Assembly (NCBI GenBank): GCA_963739625.1 | Contig: CAVUAU010000010.1 | Coordinates: 62,001 to 126,000 of the forward strand | DNA: 64,000 bases | Origin: Salinimicrobium sp963739625 | Lineage (GTDB): Bacteria; Bacteroidota; Bacteroidia; Flavobacteriales; Flavobacteriaceae | Direction: 5' to 3' | Shown here: positions 27,405 through 35,669 of the stretch, piece after piece | Layout: each line of letters begins with the position of its first letter | How positions within the stretch are numbered: the first letter of the stretch is position 1 | Made by a program: the position numbers and the translations under genes | Notes under the pieces: generated by a model | The model's database searches: none | Seen by the model: the letters and a program-made list of their open reading frames with translations, nothing else | What the model was told of the DNA's origin: nothing

Positions 27405-27674
27405 TTAATGATTAAATAGATTTTCTCCTGTGTCAGAAAGATTAATGTACCTATTCAATTTAATTAACTCATCCTGTTCTTTGACCTTAACCTCGGCTCT
27501 TAAGTTAAATTCCCCCCAAGCAAGTTCTTTTAGCTCAAACATATTCATTCTATTTGATTTTGTTTGCAAACTATTTGGATATGAGGAATGTAGATGATAC
27601 TTCACAAATTCAATCCTATCCAGGACATCATTATTTGCTTGAATTATAACTTGGCAATGATAAAAATAGAACAA
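27405..27674 (-). pseudogene. Truncated pYEATS-domain gene (3' part)
   Basis: The minus-strand frame carries a nearly complete prokaryotic YEATS pattern: VLDRIEFVKYHLHSSYPNS, then FELKELAWGEFNLRAEV. There is no ATG. Reading upstream from the domain gives only a TTG and then an in-frame TAA two codons further, so the 5' end has been lost. The break is where an unrelated plus-strand frame begins. pYEATS domains are typically part of predicted conflict or signalling proteins. Confidence 0.6.
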
Positions 27675-28040
27675 GTTACATTACCACGAAGGGGAGCAAC
27701 AAAAGCAACAATGAAACTCAAGTATATATATGGCATTTATAACCTTCTTGATTTCTATTGCATGTTGAAGGAATACCAACCTGATACCAAAAGTATCCAG
27801 AATGTGAATTATTTCTTCTATGACTGGTGGAGAAGTTTCTTATATGAAGTAGCTATTTTATATGATGAGGAAAATAGAAGAAGATTAAATCCGGATTTGA
27901 AAATAAAAATCAAGAAAATTAAGAATTTTGAAGAAAGTATTTCCTTTACTACAAAGCTCAATGAGCTCGATAAGATTTGTGGCTTTGATCTCCTGGATGA
28001 AAAAATTGAGATATATCAAAATTCACGCTTGGATATTTAA
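27657..28040 (+). CDS. Small hypothetical protein
   Basis: The frame is open from 27594; an ATG at 27657 (127 residues) or 27711 (109 residues) is the likely start. The protein is rich in Lys, Tyr and aromatic residues (NYFFYDWWRSFLYEVAILYD) with a charged C-terminal half. No family is recognised. Its 5' end overlaps the truncated pYEATS fragment on the other strand, so it may have been created or cut by a rearrangement. It could also be non-functional. Confidence 0.4.
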   Translation: MIKIEQVTLPRRGATKATMKLKYIYGIYNLLDFYCMLKEYQPDTKSIQNVNYFFYDWWRSFLYEVAILYDEENRRRLNPDLKIKIKKIKNFEESISFTTKLNELDKICGFDLLDEKIEIYQNSRLDI

Positions 28041-28164
28041 ACTAAAATCCTCTCCCCAAAACACTATTGAGCTACACAAATTTAGGATTACCTAACATTA
28101 AGGAATTATATAAATAAGATTCCCGGAAATCAAGGAGAAATATAGGTGAACATTTTCTTATTCT

Positions 28165-28334
28165 TAGAGTCTTCTCACTTTGTTTTAGCAGTCTCACTTC
28201 TGTACCCTTTTTTCTTTTTTTATACCAAAATAACAACATCCAGTTCCGGAGACGGCATAAAGCCGCTGCTCTTTTTATACGTCTCTGTCGGCCCTGGATG
28301 TCGGAAAGTCAAGCATAAAAAAGAAAAACAGGGG
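28165..28334 (+). repeat. Long hairpin element upstream of a radC-like gene, copy 1
   Basis: The core at 28236-28301 (66 bp) has arms ACATCCAG/CTGGATGT, then GGAGACG/CGTCTC, with GGCATAAAGCC inside. An outer, imperfect 20-bp stem (CCCTTTTTTC...GAAAAACAGGGG) extends it to 28205-28334. The same core occurs at 42898-42963 with four differences and the same length. Both copies lie in the same orientation 70-75 bp before a radC-like start, with similarity reaching left to about 28165. Confidence 0.8.
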
Positions 28335-28371
28335 CTTCATCAGCTCTTTATTTCTCCTAAAATTTTGTGCT

Positions 28372-28802
28372 ATGAAAACTTCAAAATCTACATCCGCTAC
28401 AATGGTAAATTCACAATCGCCCAAGCCCCAAAAATCGATTCTTCCAGTAACGCTTTTGAAACCCTCTACTCCACTTGGAACTTGGATTCCATAGGTATAC
28501 AGGAACAGTTTATAGTGATGGCTCCCCAACAACGCCAATCGCGTGAAAGGCATCTTCCTCCTCTCCTCCGGCGGAATCACCGCAACCCTTGTAGACGTTC
28601 GCATCCTTTTTGCAGTTGTTCTAAAGTCTCTCTCCACAGGAATTATTCTTTGCCAGAACCATCCCAGTGGTAACCTTACTCCCAGTACAGCTGACAAGAA
28701 TCAAAGAAAGCCGGTGAAATTCTCGATATTCAGGTTCTGGATCATATCATCCTCACTATAAACAGGCAATATTTTAGCTTTGCTGATGAGGGGTTGTTGT
28801 AA
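28372..28802 (+). pseudogene. Broken radC-like (JAB/JAMM) gene
   Basis: Frames joined together match the intact copy at 43035-43484 along its whole length: IRYNGKFTIAQAPKIDSSS, FETLYSTWNLDSIGIQEQF, SSGGITATLVDVRILFAVV, CQNHPSGNLTPSTADKN, and ISFADEGLL-like at the end. There is a deletion/frameshift just after the start, another near 28525 and a third near 28700. It cannot give a functional protein. Confidence 0.85.
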
Positions 28803-28864
28803 AACGAATAATAGAAAGAAGCCGCCACACGTTTCCCAGTTTCATTGAAATATTCTGTTCAATT

Positions 28865-29905
28865 TTAGTGATGCTTAATAAGCTTATCTACAATTTCCTC
28901 TAAGATTTCTCTATGAGCTTCCACCGCAGATAATCCGTCCTCATGCAAAGCTTTTAAATTCTCCACTTTTGCATTATCCATAGCACTATCTGCATTAATA
29001 AGCTTTGGCTGGATACGATAATAATCCCTGCAATCCTGTTCCTCCAGGGTTTCGTATACCTGCTTAAGTTGATAGTCCACCGTTTCTGAATTCCCGCTCA
29101 TCATGATGTCTATTAGAGGATTGATCCATTTAAGAACTCCGGCATCCTGGAACTCCTTGAAATGGTACGGTTGTTTAACCGATCCTGTTCCAATAGAAAC
29201 TATAATCATATCCTTGGCCCCGGGTTTATCAGGTTTATCTTCATTGTTGAGGGCTTCTGAGAATTTAATGGTACGAGCTTCGGCGTAGGCGCAAAGAGCC
29301 GGGTTATTAGCAAATACACCCCCGTCTACAAGTGCGTGAGGGGTACCGTATACCGATTTGACCCTTACAGGCTCAAAATAAGTTGGTGCTGCAGAGGTAG
29401 CCCTCGCTACATCTTTGAGATAGTAGTCATAAATTTCACTTTTCGCATCAAGACTAGTAAAGAAATGGGCTTTCCTATTCCTAATATCATAGCTTGTGAT
29501 CAAACAGGGCTTAAGAACTTCACTCAATTTTCTGTCCCCAAAGTATTCATCAAGTGCCTCTTCGAGTTCCGTGGCGTCATATTTTTCGTCACAAATTCCC
29601 CTAAGGCTTTCTATTTTCTTTCGAAGCGACACATCAAAGATTTCATCTCCCTGATCAAGGTAAATATTCAACGCTTCCTCAGCACTAAAAAGGTATTCCC
29701 CTTCTGGCCCAGGACAAGCGCAGACCAACGATAATATCCCCCCTGTACTCGTCCCGGCAAGGAAGTCAAAGTATTCTCCAATCTTGGCATTCTGATTGCC
29801 CGTTTTTTGTCTTATCCTTTCTTCCAGGTAGGTCAAGACCGTTCCGGGCAAAATTCCGCGAATGCCCCCTCCGTCAAGAGATAAGATTCTTACTTTTTTT
29901 TTCAT
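28865..29905 (-). CDS. Patatin-like phospholipase
   Basis: The 346-residue protein has all patatin signatures: the oxyanion loop DGGGIRG (11-17), the nucleophile elbow AGTSTGG (Ser53) and the DGG of VDGGVFANNPAL (about 195), which supplies the catalytic Asp. Patatins hydrolyse membrane phospholipids. In CBASS (CapV) they are abortive-infection effectors, but no cyclase lies nearby here. It is the last gene of a three-gene minus-strand unit behind a lipoprotein and a 94-residue protein, all within 20 bp of each other. A shared 23-bp dyad lies 55 bp upstream of the first gene. Confidence 0.92.
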   Translation of the reverse strand: MKKKVRILSLDGGGIRGILPGTVLTYLEERIRQKTGNQNAKIGEYFDFLAGTSTGGILSLVCACPGPEGEYLFSAEEALNIYLDQGDEIFDVSLRKKIESLRGICDEKYDATELEEALDEYFGDRKLSEVLKPCLITSYDIRNRKAHFFTSLDAKSEIYDYYLKDVARATSAAPTYFEPVRVKSVYGTPHALVDGGVFANNPALCAYAEARTIKFSEALNNEDKPDKPGAKDMIIVSIGTGSVKQPYHFKEFQDAGVLKWINPLIDIMMSGNSETVDYQLKQVYETLEEQDCRDYYRIQPKLINADSAMDNAKVENLKALHEDGLSAVEAHREILEEIVDKLIKHH

Positions 29906-29923
29906 CTTTTGGTATTTTTTTAA

Positions 29924-30208
29924 TTAAAGTATAGCGGCTAAACTTGGAACTTTCTTTGCGAGTTTAACCGCCAAGTCTCCTAATTCTCTGATGTTTTGAG
30001 ACAGTTCAGCCTGACTAAGGTTTTTCCTTGAAGCCTCCTCCACCACTTTGGTTAAAACGTTGTAGGTTCGTCTATCGGTAGTACAGGGAGTAAGCTCGTC
30101 AATTTCTTCCCTGGACAAACCTGAAAGCTCATTAAGTTCTTCACTGTATGCACCATCAAAAGCTTCATCGGCTTTTTCAAAAAGTGCCTTAAATCTATTT
30201 TCTGGCAT
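29924..30208 (-). CDS. Small acidic helical protein of the patatin operon
   Basis: The 94-residue product has no signal peptide. It looks all-helical (FKALFEKADEAFDGAYSEEL, then LTKVVEEASRKNLSQAELS). The middle segment LSREEIDELTPCTTDRRTYN is the only part with unusual composition. No family is recognised. It begins 2 bp after the lipoprotein gene and ends 18 bp before the patatin, so it probably works with one or both, perhaps as a chaperone or regulator of the phospholipase. Confidence 0.7.
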   Translation of the reverse strand: MPENRFKALFEKADEAFDGAYSEELNELSGLSREEIDELTPCTTDRRTYNVLTKVVEEASRKNLSQAELSQNIRELGDLAVKLAKKVPSLAAIL

Positions 30209-30209
30209 A

Positions 30210-30917
30210 CTATTTATCTTTAGTTATTTTATTAATTTCTTCAAATACATTATTAATTTTCATCATTGCATCGTCACTTTTAACATCAATATCTTCACCT
30301 ATCTTTAGAGCTTTTGAAAGGGATTCTGAGACCCGGACAAGACTATCAGTAATCAGCTCTTCTGATCCTCTAAGACCTAGTATTGCCATGGCTTCATTTT
30401 GGCTTTCCTTGACCGTTCTCGCAGATTTTAAATAACCAGTTAGCGTAGTATTCGCATAGGTCATATTGGCGTATGATTGATCCAAAGCATTCAGAACCTC
30501 AGCCTTTTGTTGTAAAACAGGACGAAGTGCTTCCTCTCTTTTCGCTTCAATTATTTTACGAGCTTCAAAAAGGAAATTCTCAGTATCGTATAAAGCAGCA
30601 TCTACAGATTCTTTACCTCCCGTTCTGCCTGCCTTTTCTAAAGAAGTGTAAATAGAAGGCCTTCCTTCTTCCTTAGCTTTCAACTCTTCTTTTAGAACAA
30701 AGTGAATAACAAATGGAGAATATACCTCCCGAATAAAAGTATTCACTTCTGCTTCCATTTCATCAAACTGCAGTTCAATCGCTTTTCGGTGTGCCCGGTG
30801 CAATTCGCGAATATCTTTTCCAATAGTCTCAGATAGTAGAACAGTTTCTTTCGGAATGGAGGCACAGGAGGAGAGGAAAAACAAAAATATTAGTAAACCG
30901 CTAAATTTTAATTTCAT
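30210..30917 (-). CDS. Lipoprotein with long helical body, first gene of the patatin operon
   Basis: The 235-residue product has a lipoprotein signal (lipobox FLSSC, Cys about 18) and then mostly charged helical sequence with coiled-coil character (IGKDIRELHRAHRKAIEL, NFLFEARKIIEAKREEALRP). There is no K-D-E surface-export signal after the Cys, so periplasmic-facing anchoring is more likely. The fold is not recognised. It heads the lipoprotein-small protein-patatin unit, which suggests a link between an envelope sensor and a cytoplasmic phospholipase. Confidence 0.75.
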   Translation of the reverse strand: MKLKFSGLLIFLFFLSSCASIPKETVLLSETIGKDIRELHRAHRKAIELQFDEMEAEVNTFIREVYSPFVIHFVLKEELKAKEEGRPSIYTSLEKAGRTGGKESVDAALYDTENFLFEARKIIEAKREEALRPVLQQKAEVLNALDQSYANMTYANTTLTGYLKSARTVKESQNEAMAILGLRGSEELITDSLVRVSESLSKALKIGEDIDVKSDDAMMKINNVFEEINKITKDK

Positions 30918-30972
30918 AAGTTATTTTTTAGGCCCTAAAATTCAGAAGAATAACAGATAACTGAAGATTATA

Positions 30973-30995
30973 AAACCGTAATAAATTTATGGTTT
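30973..30995. promoter_or_regulatory. 23-bp dyad, site A (patatin operon)
   Basis: AAACCGTA, then a 7-bp spacer, then TATGGTTT, ending 55 bp upstream of the lipoprotein start at 30917. It matches the architecture of the four other sites at 32077, 34324, 35432 and 36177 (8-bp arm, 7-bp spacer, 8-bp arm). Confidence 0.65.
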
Positions 30996-30996
30996 T

Positions 30997-32076
30997 AGGA
31001 AAAATTTGGGCCCTAGAAGAAAAAGATGTTAGAATTGAGGAGAGAGCAAATAATGACAGCCAAAGCAAATATGATATATTGTCTTGGCCAAGACACTCGT
31101 TTTTTAGATTTGAAAAAACAATCTTTGACTATTATACTCTCAGGACAGAGGATCTATAGCATATCCAATTATTCTCTCAAAACAGCTCCAGTAAACTCAC
31201 CACCGGGCCTTTCCTGCCAAGACAGATCGGCGTGGCTATGATATAAATTTTCTGTAATCATTTTTAAACCAGCTTTGAAAATTATATGCAAGTCTTCTTA
31301 AGAAAAACTCCCATTACTACTGAACCTGCACTTGCAAGAATATAAAGGTACGGGCAAATTCGTTGATGATGCCAAATTTGCAATACCAAGTCCTGATTCA
31401 CATCATTAAGTGATTGTGGGAAATAGGTTTTCAAAAATTTTCAGTTGGAATATACACGAAAGGTGGAGAACAAGTGGAATAAAAAACTGTTTCAAAAAAA
31501 CAAGCCAAAACTGTTTTCAAACCATATCATAAAACCTAAGATAACAATGAAACCTACAATTATAATATACTTTGGTAATCTATAAAAAAAGCTATCTGAT
31601 AAATTGAAGCCCATATACAATTTACTTAATATGTATTACTTAAACCTAATGAAAGGTAGGGGCTTCCTTAGGAATGGAGGGCAAAATTAATAAAAAACAA
31701 CAAGACGATACGTAAGAATTTTTCGGTTCTTTGAAAACACTCGAATATGTCAAGTCGATCAGCTTTTGAAACCCTCTACTCTATTAGAAAGAAATTTTTG
31801 GGTGGACTGTAAGACACCGTTAGAAGTGAGCCTTATAAACTCCGCTTAGATGAATACTGGCACACGAGAAAAGACCAAATAATTGAGCTTTTTATTGCCC
31901 TTAGGCATTAGGAAAATCACTTATGGAACAAAAAATTAGAGGTTGACAGGCTAACCTCATCGATTTTCAGCTCCAGCCCATTACCTGAACAAGATATGTG
32001 GAGAAGAAATGATACTAAATCTAACTTTGAAATGCCTTCAATCCAACCCTGTACTTTAATTTCGGTTAAAAAGTTT
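30997..32076. other. Long non-coding stretch with decayed fragments
   Basis: About 1.1 kb with no convincing gene. A plus-strand frame at 31026-31241 and a minus-strand 40-codon frame starting at 31614 (one hydrophobic segment) have no supporting context. Near 31760-31790 a short piece (AFETLYS) matches the N-terminal part of the radC-like gene. A small inverted repeat, GAGGTT...AACCTC, lies near 31940-31961. Confidence 0.4.
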
Positions 32077-32099
32077 AAACCATAATTCTTTTACGGGTT
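32077..32099. promoter_or_regulatory. 23-bp dyad, site E (Cys-rich gene pair)
   Basis: AAACCATA, a 7-bp spacer and TACGGGTT. Each arm differs by one base from the consensus AAACCGTA/TACGGTTT. It lies 195 bp upstream of the gene at 32294, further than for sites A-C, so its link to that gene is less certain. Confidence 0.45.
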
Positions 32100-32293
32100 T
32101 TTGCTGGTATTAGTGAATAATATTCTGGTAAATTGATAACATATAAGTTTCAATAAACTAATTATCATTTAATTAGGTGAACCAGTACATCCTCCCCGAC
32201 CTGGATATTGGCCTCGGTTAAAGTGATTGAACTCACCCCCTTCCCCTCAACAAAAGATTTGAAAAATAATTCTAATAACTAAAATTTTTAATC

Positions 32294-32593
32294 ATGGAAA
32301 ATCAGAAATTAAGGAAGGATGAAAACCTGTTTACTATCTCACTAGATGGGATCAAACTGAGTGATGATCAGAAACATCAAATCAATAAGGCAATTAAAAG
32401 CGCGGTAATGGTTGAACTGGCAAGACTTGACAATTCCAAGGATCTGATCATTAACCATAATCTAGATCTTTATCCCTGGCCTATAGGTCCAAGGCCGTCT
32501 TTCCCATGGGGCATTTGGATTGAATCCTTTGACAGGTACAGAGAAAGATTAAGGGATATGGCGCAAATTGACCCCCGCTCTATTAAGAAGTAA
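32294..32593 (+). CDS. Small hypothetical protein, partner of the Cys-rich protein
   Basis: The 99-residue product has no signal peptide. The first half is polar and helical (LSDDQKHQINKAIKSAVMVE), the second half contains a Pro/Trp-rich segment (YPWPIGPRPSFPWGIWIES). No family is recognised. It ends 12 bp before the Cys-rich gene, so the two form an operon. The short length, helical leader-like N-terminus and distinct C-terminus would also suit a precursor peptide, but nothing proves this. Confidence 0.65.
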   Translation: MENQKLRKDENLFTISLDGIKLSDDQKHQINKAIKSAVMVELARLDNSKDLIINHNLDLYPWPIGPRPSFPWGIWIESFDRYRERLRDMAQIDPRSIKK

Positions 32594-32605
32594 AAACAAC
32601 AGGAT

Positions 32606-33001
32606 ATGAGCCAGGACAAGAACTTGAAATGCCCCAGCTATGTCTGTAAACCAGGTGCTGAACTATATGGTGTGGTCAATTCACAAGGTAAGGTCGATTT
32701 CCTACAGGAAACTTTCGAGGTCAACCTTCCTTTTGTTAAAGAAGCTTTTAAAGGCAAAGATCCGGAAAGTCGTTTCAGGTTTTCCGGTAACTGTGCCAAA
32801 TCGGGATGCAAACAATGGAACTCCAATGCTAAGAATTGTGGGTTAATAACAACAGTTATCGATCGTTTCGCAAAACCTGTTAATCAAGAGCTTCAACATT
32901 GTCCAATACGCTCTAAATGCAGGTGGTATGCACAGGAAAAAAGCTTGGCTTGTGCCCAATGCAATGAAGTTCTTAGGAATCTGGAGGGAAGTGTTGTCTA
33001 G
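32606..33001 (+). CDS. Cys-rich small protein, probably metal-binding
   Basis: The 131-residue product contains about ten cysteines in CxxxxC, CxxxxC and CxxC spacings (CPSYVC, CAKSGCKQW, CPIRSKC, CAQC). No transmembrane or export signal is present. This pattern suggests zinc or iron-sulfur binding, perhaps two clusters. The family is not recognised. It is the second gene of a two-gene unit that ends at a strong bidirectional terminator. Confidence 0.65.
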   Translation: MSQDKNLKCPSYVCKPGAELYGVVNSQGKVDFLQETFEVNLPFVKEAFKGKDPESRFRFSGNCAKSGCKQWNSNAKNCGLITTVIDRFAKPVNQELQHCPIRSKCRWYAQEKSLACAQCNEVLRNLEGSVV

Positions 33002-33024
33002 AAACTTAGAATATCTTGCAAAAC

Positions 33025-33052
33025 AAAAGCACCGCTGTCGCGGTGCTTTTTT
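33025..33052. terminator. Bidirectional intrinsic terminator
   Basis: AAAAGCACCGC / GCGGTGCTTTT with a TGTC loop and T-runs on both strands lies between the convergent Cys-rich gene and the S8 protease gene. Confidence 0.9.
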
Positions 33053-33071
33053 ATCATAAAAGTTCCAATTT

Positions 33072-34259
33072 TTAATGAACAATAATAGGATCAGGATTAT
33101 TGTCTAAGTCACCAGAAACATATCCATCGGTTGAGGCATTGCCTAACAGCAGAACTCCGGCTGCATGTGGAGAAGCCATAGAGGTACCGCTAATAGTATT
33201 ATAACCACCATTCATCCATGTTGATTTGATGCTTACGCCAGGTGCGCAAAAATCTACCGGAGGATTCCCATAATTTGAGAAATATGCAAAGACATCATCA
33301 CTGTCTAACGCAGAGATAGTATAGATGTTTGGTCCGTTTACTCTGGCAGGAGAATGATTATTTGCATCATCAGTCTCGTTTCCTGCAGCAAGAGCAAACT
33401 TTATCCCATTTTGGGAAGCGGCAAGGACAGCATCATCTAGAGCTTGTGAAACTGGTCCTCCAAGGCTCATATTGGCTACATCTCCACTTTTACCATTGGC
33501 AGCGACAAAATCTACTCCAGCTATCACACCAGAATACGACCCACTCCCCCTGCTGTCCAAAACCTTAACAGGAATTACTGTTGCACCGGGAGCCACACCA
33601 ATTACCCCTATATTATTGTTTAGCGCAGCAATAGTACCTGCCACATGTGATCCATGACCGTTGCCATCGTCGAGAGACTTGCTATCTCTTCCTCTGGTAA
33701 AGGCATTAAACCCTCTGGATTCATCCACATTAAGGTCTTCATGATCAAGGTCAATACCTGTATCAATGATCCAAGCCACACCTGAGCCTGTGTAACTTGT
33801 AACTCCGTTCACCCTGGAAATTCCATAAGGTATTTCTTGTGCAGCCGTTGCAGTTACTTCACCACTTCCACCAGGAGGAGCAAGGGTTATTACTCTATCC
33901 TGCTCAACATAAGCAACATCTTTGTTTTGCTTTAGAGCAGCAGCCTGTGTTTGAGTTAGACGCAACGTAGCACCATTAATGGCATTACCATATACGTCTA
34001 AAACTTCAGCATCTGCAATTCCTGTTTCCAATAAAACCTGCTTTGTTTTATCCTGCACAGCTTTTTTGTTGAACGATGACTTTCCAGTTTGCCTTGTTTG
34101 ATCGCTATAGACCACGATATATTGTCCCGCAATTGGCTCATCAAGGGTTTTCGATGCATTCTCCTGAGTAGTGTCTGGTGCAACCTCATCTTTAGAACAA
34201 GAAGTCATTAAGGCTATAGCAAATAAAACTGCCAGCGCCTGGTACGAATTTTTTAACAT
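33072..34259 (-). CDS. Subtilisin-like S8 protease, surface lipoprotein
   Basis: In this 395-residue protein the signal ends in the lipobox LMTSC followed by SKDEV. A K-D-E run right after the lipidated Cys is the lipoprotein export signal reported for Capnocytophaga and Flavobacterium, so surface exposure is likely. An inhibitor I9-like propeptide (YIVVYSDQTRQ, about 48-120) precedes the catalytic domain: WIIDTGIDLDHED (Asp), GNGHGSHVAGT (His) and GTSMASPHAAG (Ser). The promoter region shares a 40-bp block, including a dyad, with the metalloprotease gene upstream. Confidence 0.95.
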   Translation of the reverse strand: MLKNSYQALAVLFAIALMTSCSKDEVAPDTTQENASKTLDEPIAGQYIVVYSDQTRQTGKSSFNKKAVQDKTKQVLLETGIADAEVLDVYGNAINGATLRLTQTQAAALKQNKDVAYVEQDRVITLAPPGGSGEVTATAAQEIPYGISRVNGVTSYTGSGVAWIIDTGIDLDHEDLNVDESRGFNAFTRGRDSKSLDDGNGHGSHVAGTIAALNNNIGVIGVAPGATVIPVKVLDSRGSGSYSGVIAGVDFVAANGKSGDVANMSLGGPVSQALDDAVLAASQNGIKFALAAGNETDDANNHSPARVNGPNIYTISALDSDDVFAYFSNYGNPPVDFCAPGVSIKSTWMNGGYNTISGTSMASPHAAGVLLLGNASTDGYVSGDLDNNPDPIIVH

Positions 34260-34323
34260 AATGTAAGTTTTAGGATTAATATATCTCCAAACATAACCAT
34301 CACTTTCTCCAACTCTCTAAATC

Positions 34324-34346
34324 AAACCGTACAACATTTACGGTTT
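34324..34346. promoter_or_regulatory. 23-bp dyad, site B (S8 protease)
   Basis: The arms AAACCGTA and TACGGTTT are perfect complements with a 7-bp spacer, 65 bp upstream of the start. The neighbouring GGTCTTAATAAAC block is shared with site C, so the two protease promoters are copies or are constrained by the same regulator. Confidence 0.75.
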
Positions 34347-34484
34347 AATTGGTCTTAATAAACTTTTAACAATTTAAAATACAGGTAATTACGCGATATA
34401 TATTATTGTTATAGAATCGGTGAATATTTACGGCTCGTGTTACTTTGATGTATTACAAGAGTTATTTGAAATTCGATAGAAAAC

Positions 34485-34512
34485 AAAAAAGATGCTCGGA
34501 AGCATCTTTTTT
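34485..34512. terminator. Terminator of the metalloprotease gene
   Basis: The stem GATGCT/AGCATC is flanked by A6 and T6 runs, 21 bp beyond the stop of the minus-strand metalloprotease gene. Confidence 0.8.
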
Positions 34513-34532
34513 GAGTTACCATGGAAATAATA

Positions 34533-35366
34533 TTAGTATAAATACTCTAAAGCAACCGTATCGTAATATCCGAAATTTCCATCCTCATTTGCACTAAAGC
34601 ATGCAAGCATAATTGACGTTGAATCATAACCAGTAGGAGTGCCAGGGATATGAACTGCCCCATCGTAACCCGCACTTTCTCCACTTTGTCCACAACTTTG
34701 TCGACTATACCAATCTGTATGTCTCAATCCCACTGTATGACCAATTTCATGAGTAAGAACATGTTCATTGGTCGCAGTACTGTAATTTTCCATTCCTGAA
34801 AAGATTTGCACATATTTATAAGGATCACCATATTCCGGGAATCCGGCTACCCCTCCTGCTTCTCCATTTGGATTTTGATAAACAACGATGTCATACGGGG
34901 TATAATTGGTTCCGAAAGTAAGAGTGAAATTTAAGCCAATGTTAAGAGCGTTATAATTGTTAATCGCTCGTTGAAGAGCTGATCTTTGTTTTGATGTTAA
35001 TCCTTGGCCTGAACCACCGGTATATCCTATTACATTAATATTCCTGGGACTATTCACAAGATTGTAAGTTCGATACTGTTTATTATTTGACTTGCTCGGA
35101 AGCATATTTTCCAATTGATCAACACTCATTAAAATATCTCCTTCTAAGAGCAAGTTTTTTTCAGTTGAACCTTCCGGCAAGAGCATATCAATGACCTCCA
35201 CGTTTTTATTGTTAAAGTGCAAAGAAGAAATCAAGTTCAGCGTTTCTTGTGAAACTTCCGTTTCCTGTTCCACAGCAAATTCCTCTGGATTGGTAACTTC
35301 ATCTTTTTCACACGAAGCAAACAAAGACACGCATAAAGCGACTAAAAAAAGTTGAAAATTTTTCAT
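34533..35366 (-). CDS. HEIGH-type (M57-like) zinc metalloprotease, surface lipoprotein
   Basis: The 277-residue product has a lipoprotein signal ending FASC followed by EKDEV, again the K-D-E surface-export pattern. The zinc site is HEIGHTVGLRH (HExxHxxGxxH, about residue 204), preceded by a GGVAGFP-like segment and followed by SIMLACF, which can serve as the Met-turn. The length suits the dual-action HEIGH peptidase family. It is likely to be a zymogen that acts on the cell surface. It carries the same upstream dyad as the S8 protease. Confidence 0.9.
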   Translation of the reverse strand: MKNFQLFLVALCVSLFASCEKDEVTNPEEFAVEQETEVSQETLNLISSLHFNNKNVEVIDMLLPEGSTEKNLLLEGDILMSVDQLENMLPSKSNNKQYRTYNLVNSPRNINVIGYTGGSGQGLTSKQRSALQRAINNYNALNIGLNFTLTFGTNYTPYDIVVYQNPNGEAGGVAGFPEYGDPYKYVQIFSGMENYSTATNEHVLTHEIGHTVGLRHTDWYSRQSCGQSGESAGYDGAVHIPGTPTGYDSTSIMLACFSANEDGNFGYYDTVALEYLY

Positions 35367-35431
35367 ATCATATAGTGTTTTAAGTTATTAAGGTCGAAAC
35401 TAATGATCACAGCCCCAACTACACATCAAAA

Positions 35432-35454
35432 AAACCGTACATCATTTACGGTTT
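35432..35454. promoter_or_regulatory. 23-bp dyad, site C (metalloprotease)
   Basis: AAACCGTA-N7-TACGGTTT, 66 bp upstream of the metalloprotease start; the spacer CATCATT is nearly identical to that of site B. Confidence 0.75.
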
Positions 35455-35508
35455 GATCGGTCTTAATAAACATTTAACATATTCAATTACAGATATTTAC
35501 ATATTGAA

Positions 35509-35669
35509 ATTCGACTTGACATTCGACTTGACATTCGACGAATTCTCCTCTTCAAGGCAGGATTTCTTTTCGGGCGAAGAGGAGAAATATGGCACATGAC
35601 CCGAACACACCTACAATTAGTTTTAAATATTGTTGAAATCAAAAAAAGGGTACTCCTGTACCCTTTTTT
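35509..35669 (+). other. Tandem repeat, hairpin and terminator: possible small RNA
   Basis: ATTCGACTTGAC occurs twice in tandem plus a third partial copy (35509-35539). It is followed by CTCCTCTTC...GAAGAGGAG (35545-35584) and by a strong terminator, GGGTAC-TCCT-GTACCC with flanking A and T runs (35641-35669). No gene ends here, so the terminator may close a small non-coding RNA of about 100-160 nt. The strand is uncertain because the terminator is symmetrical. Confidence 0.4.

Noticed and set aside
28146..28697. Open frames on both strands across the broken radC copy and its hairpin leader
   Set aside because: The translation only makes sense as the frameshifted radC-like gene aligned with 43035-43484; the long minus-strand frame is its shadow.
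28865..30917. Patatin operon as CBASS (CapV)
   Set aside because: No CD-NTase gene or accessory Cap gene lies nearby, and the operon partner is a lipoprotein.
31026..31241. A 71-codon plus-strand frame
   Set aside because: No family features, no neighbours in operon and atypical composition; probably chance in non-coding DNA.
31406..31614. A small membrane protein on the minus strand
   Set aside because: The frame closes at an early stop after about 40 codons, and nothing else supports it.
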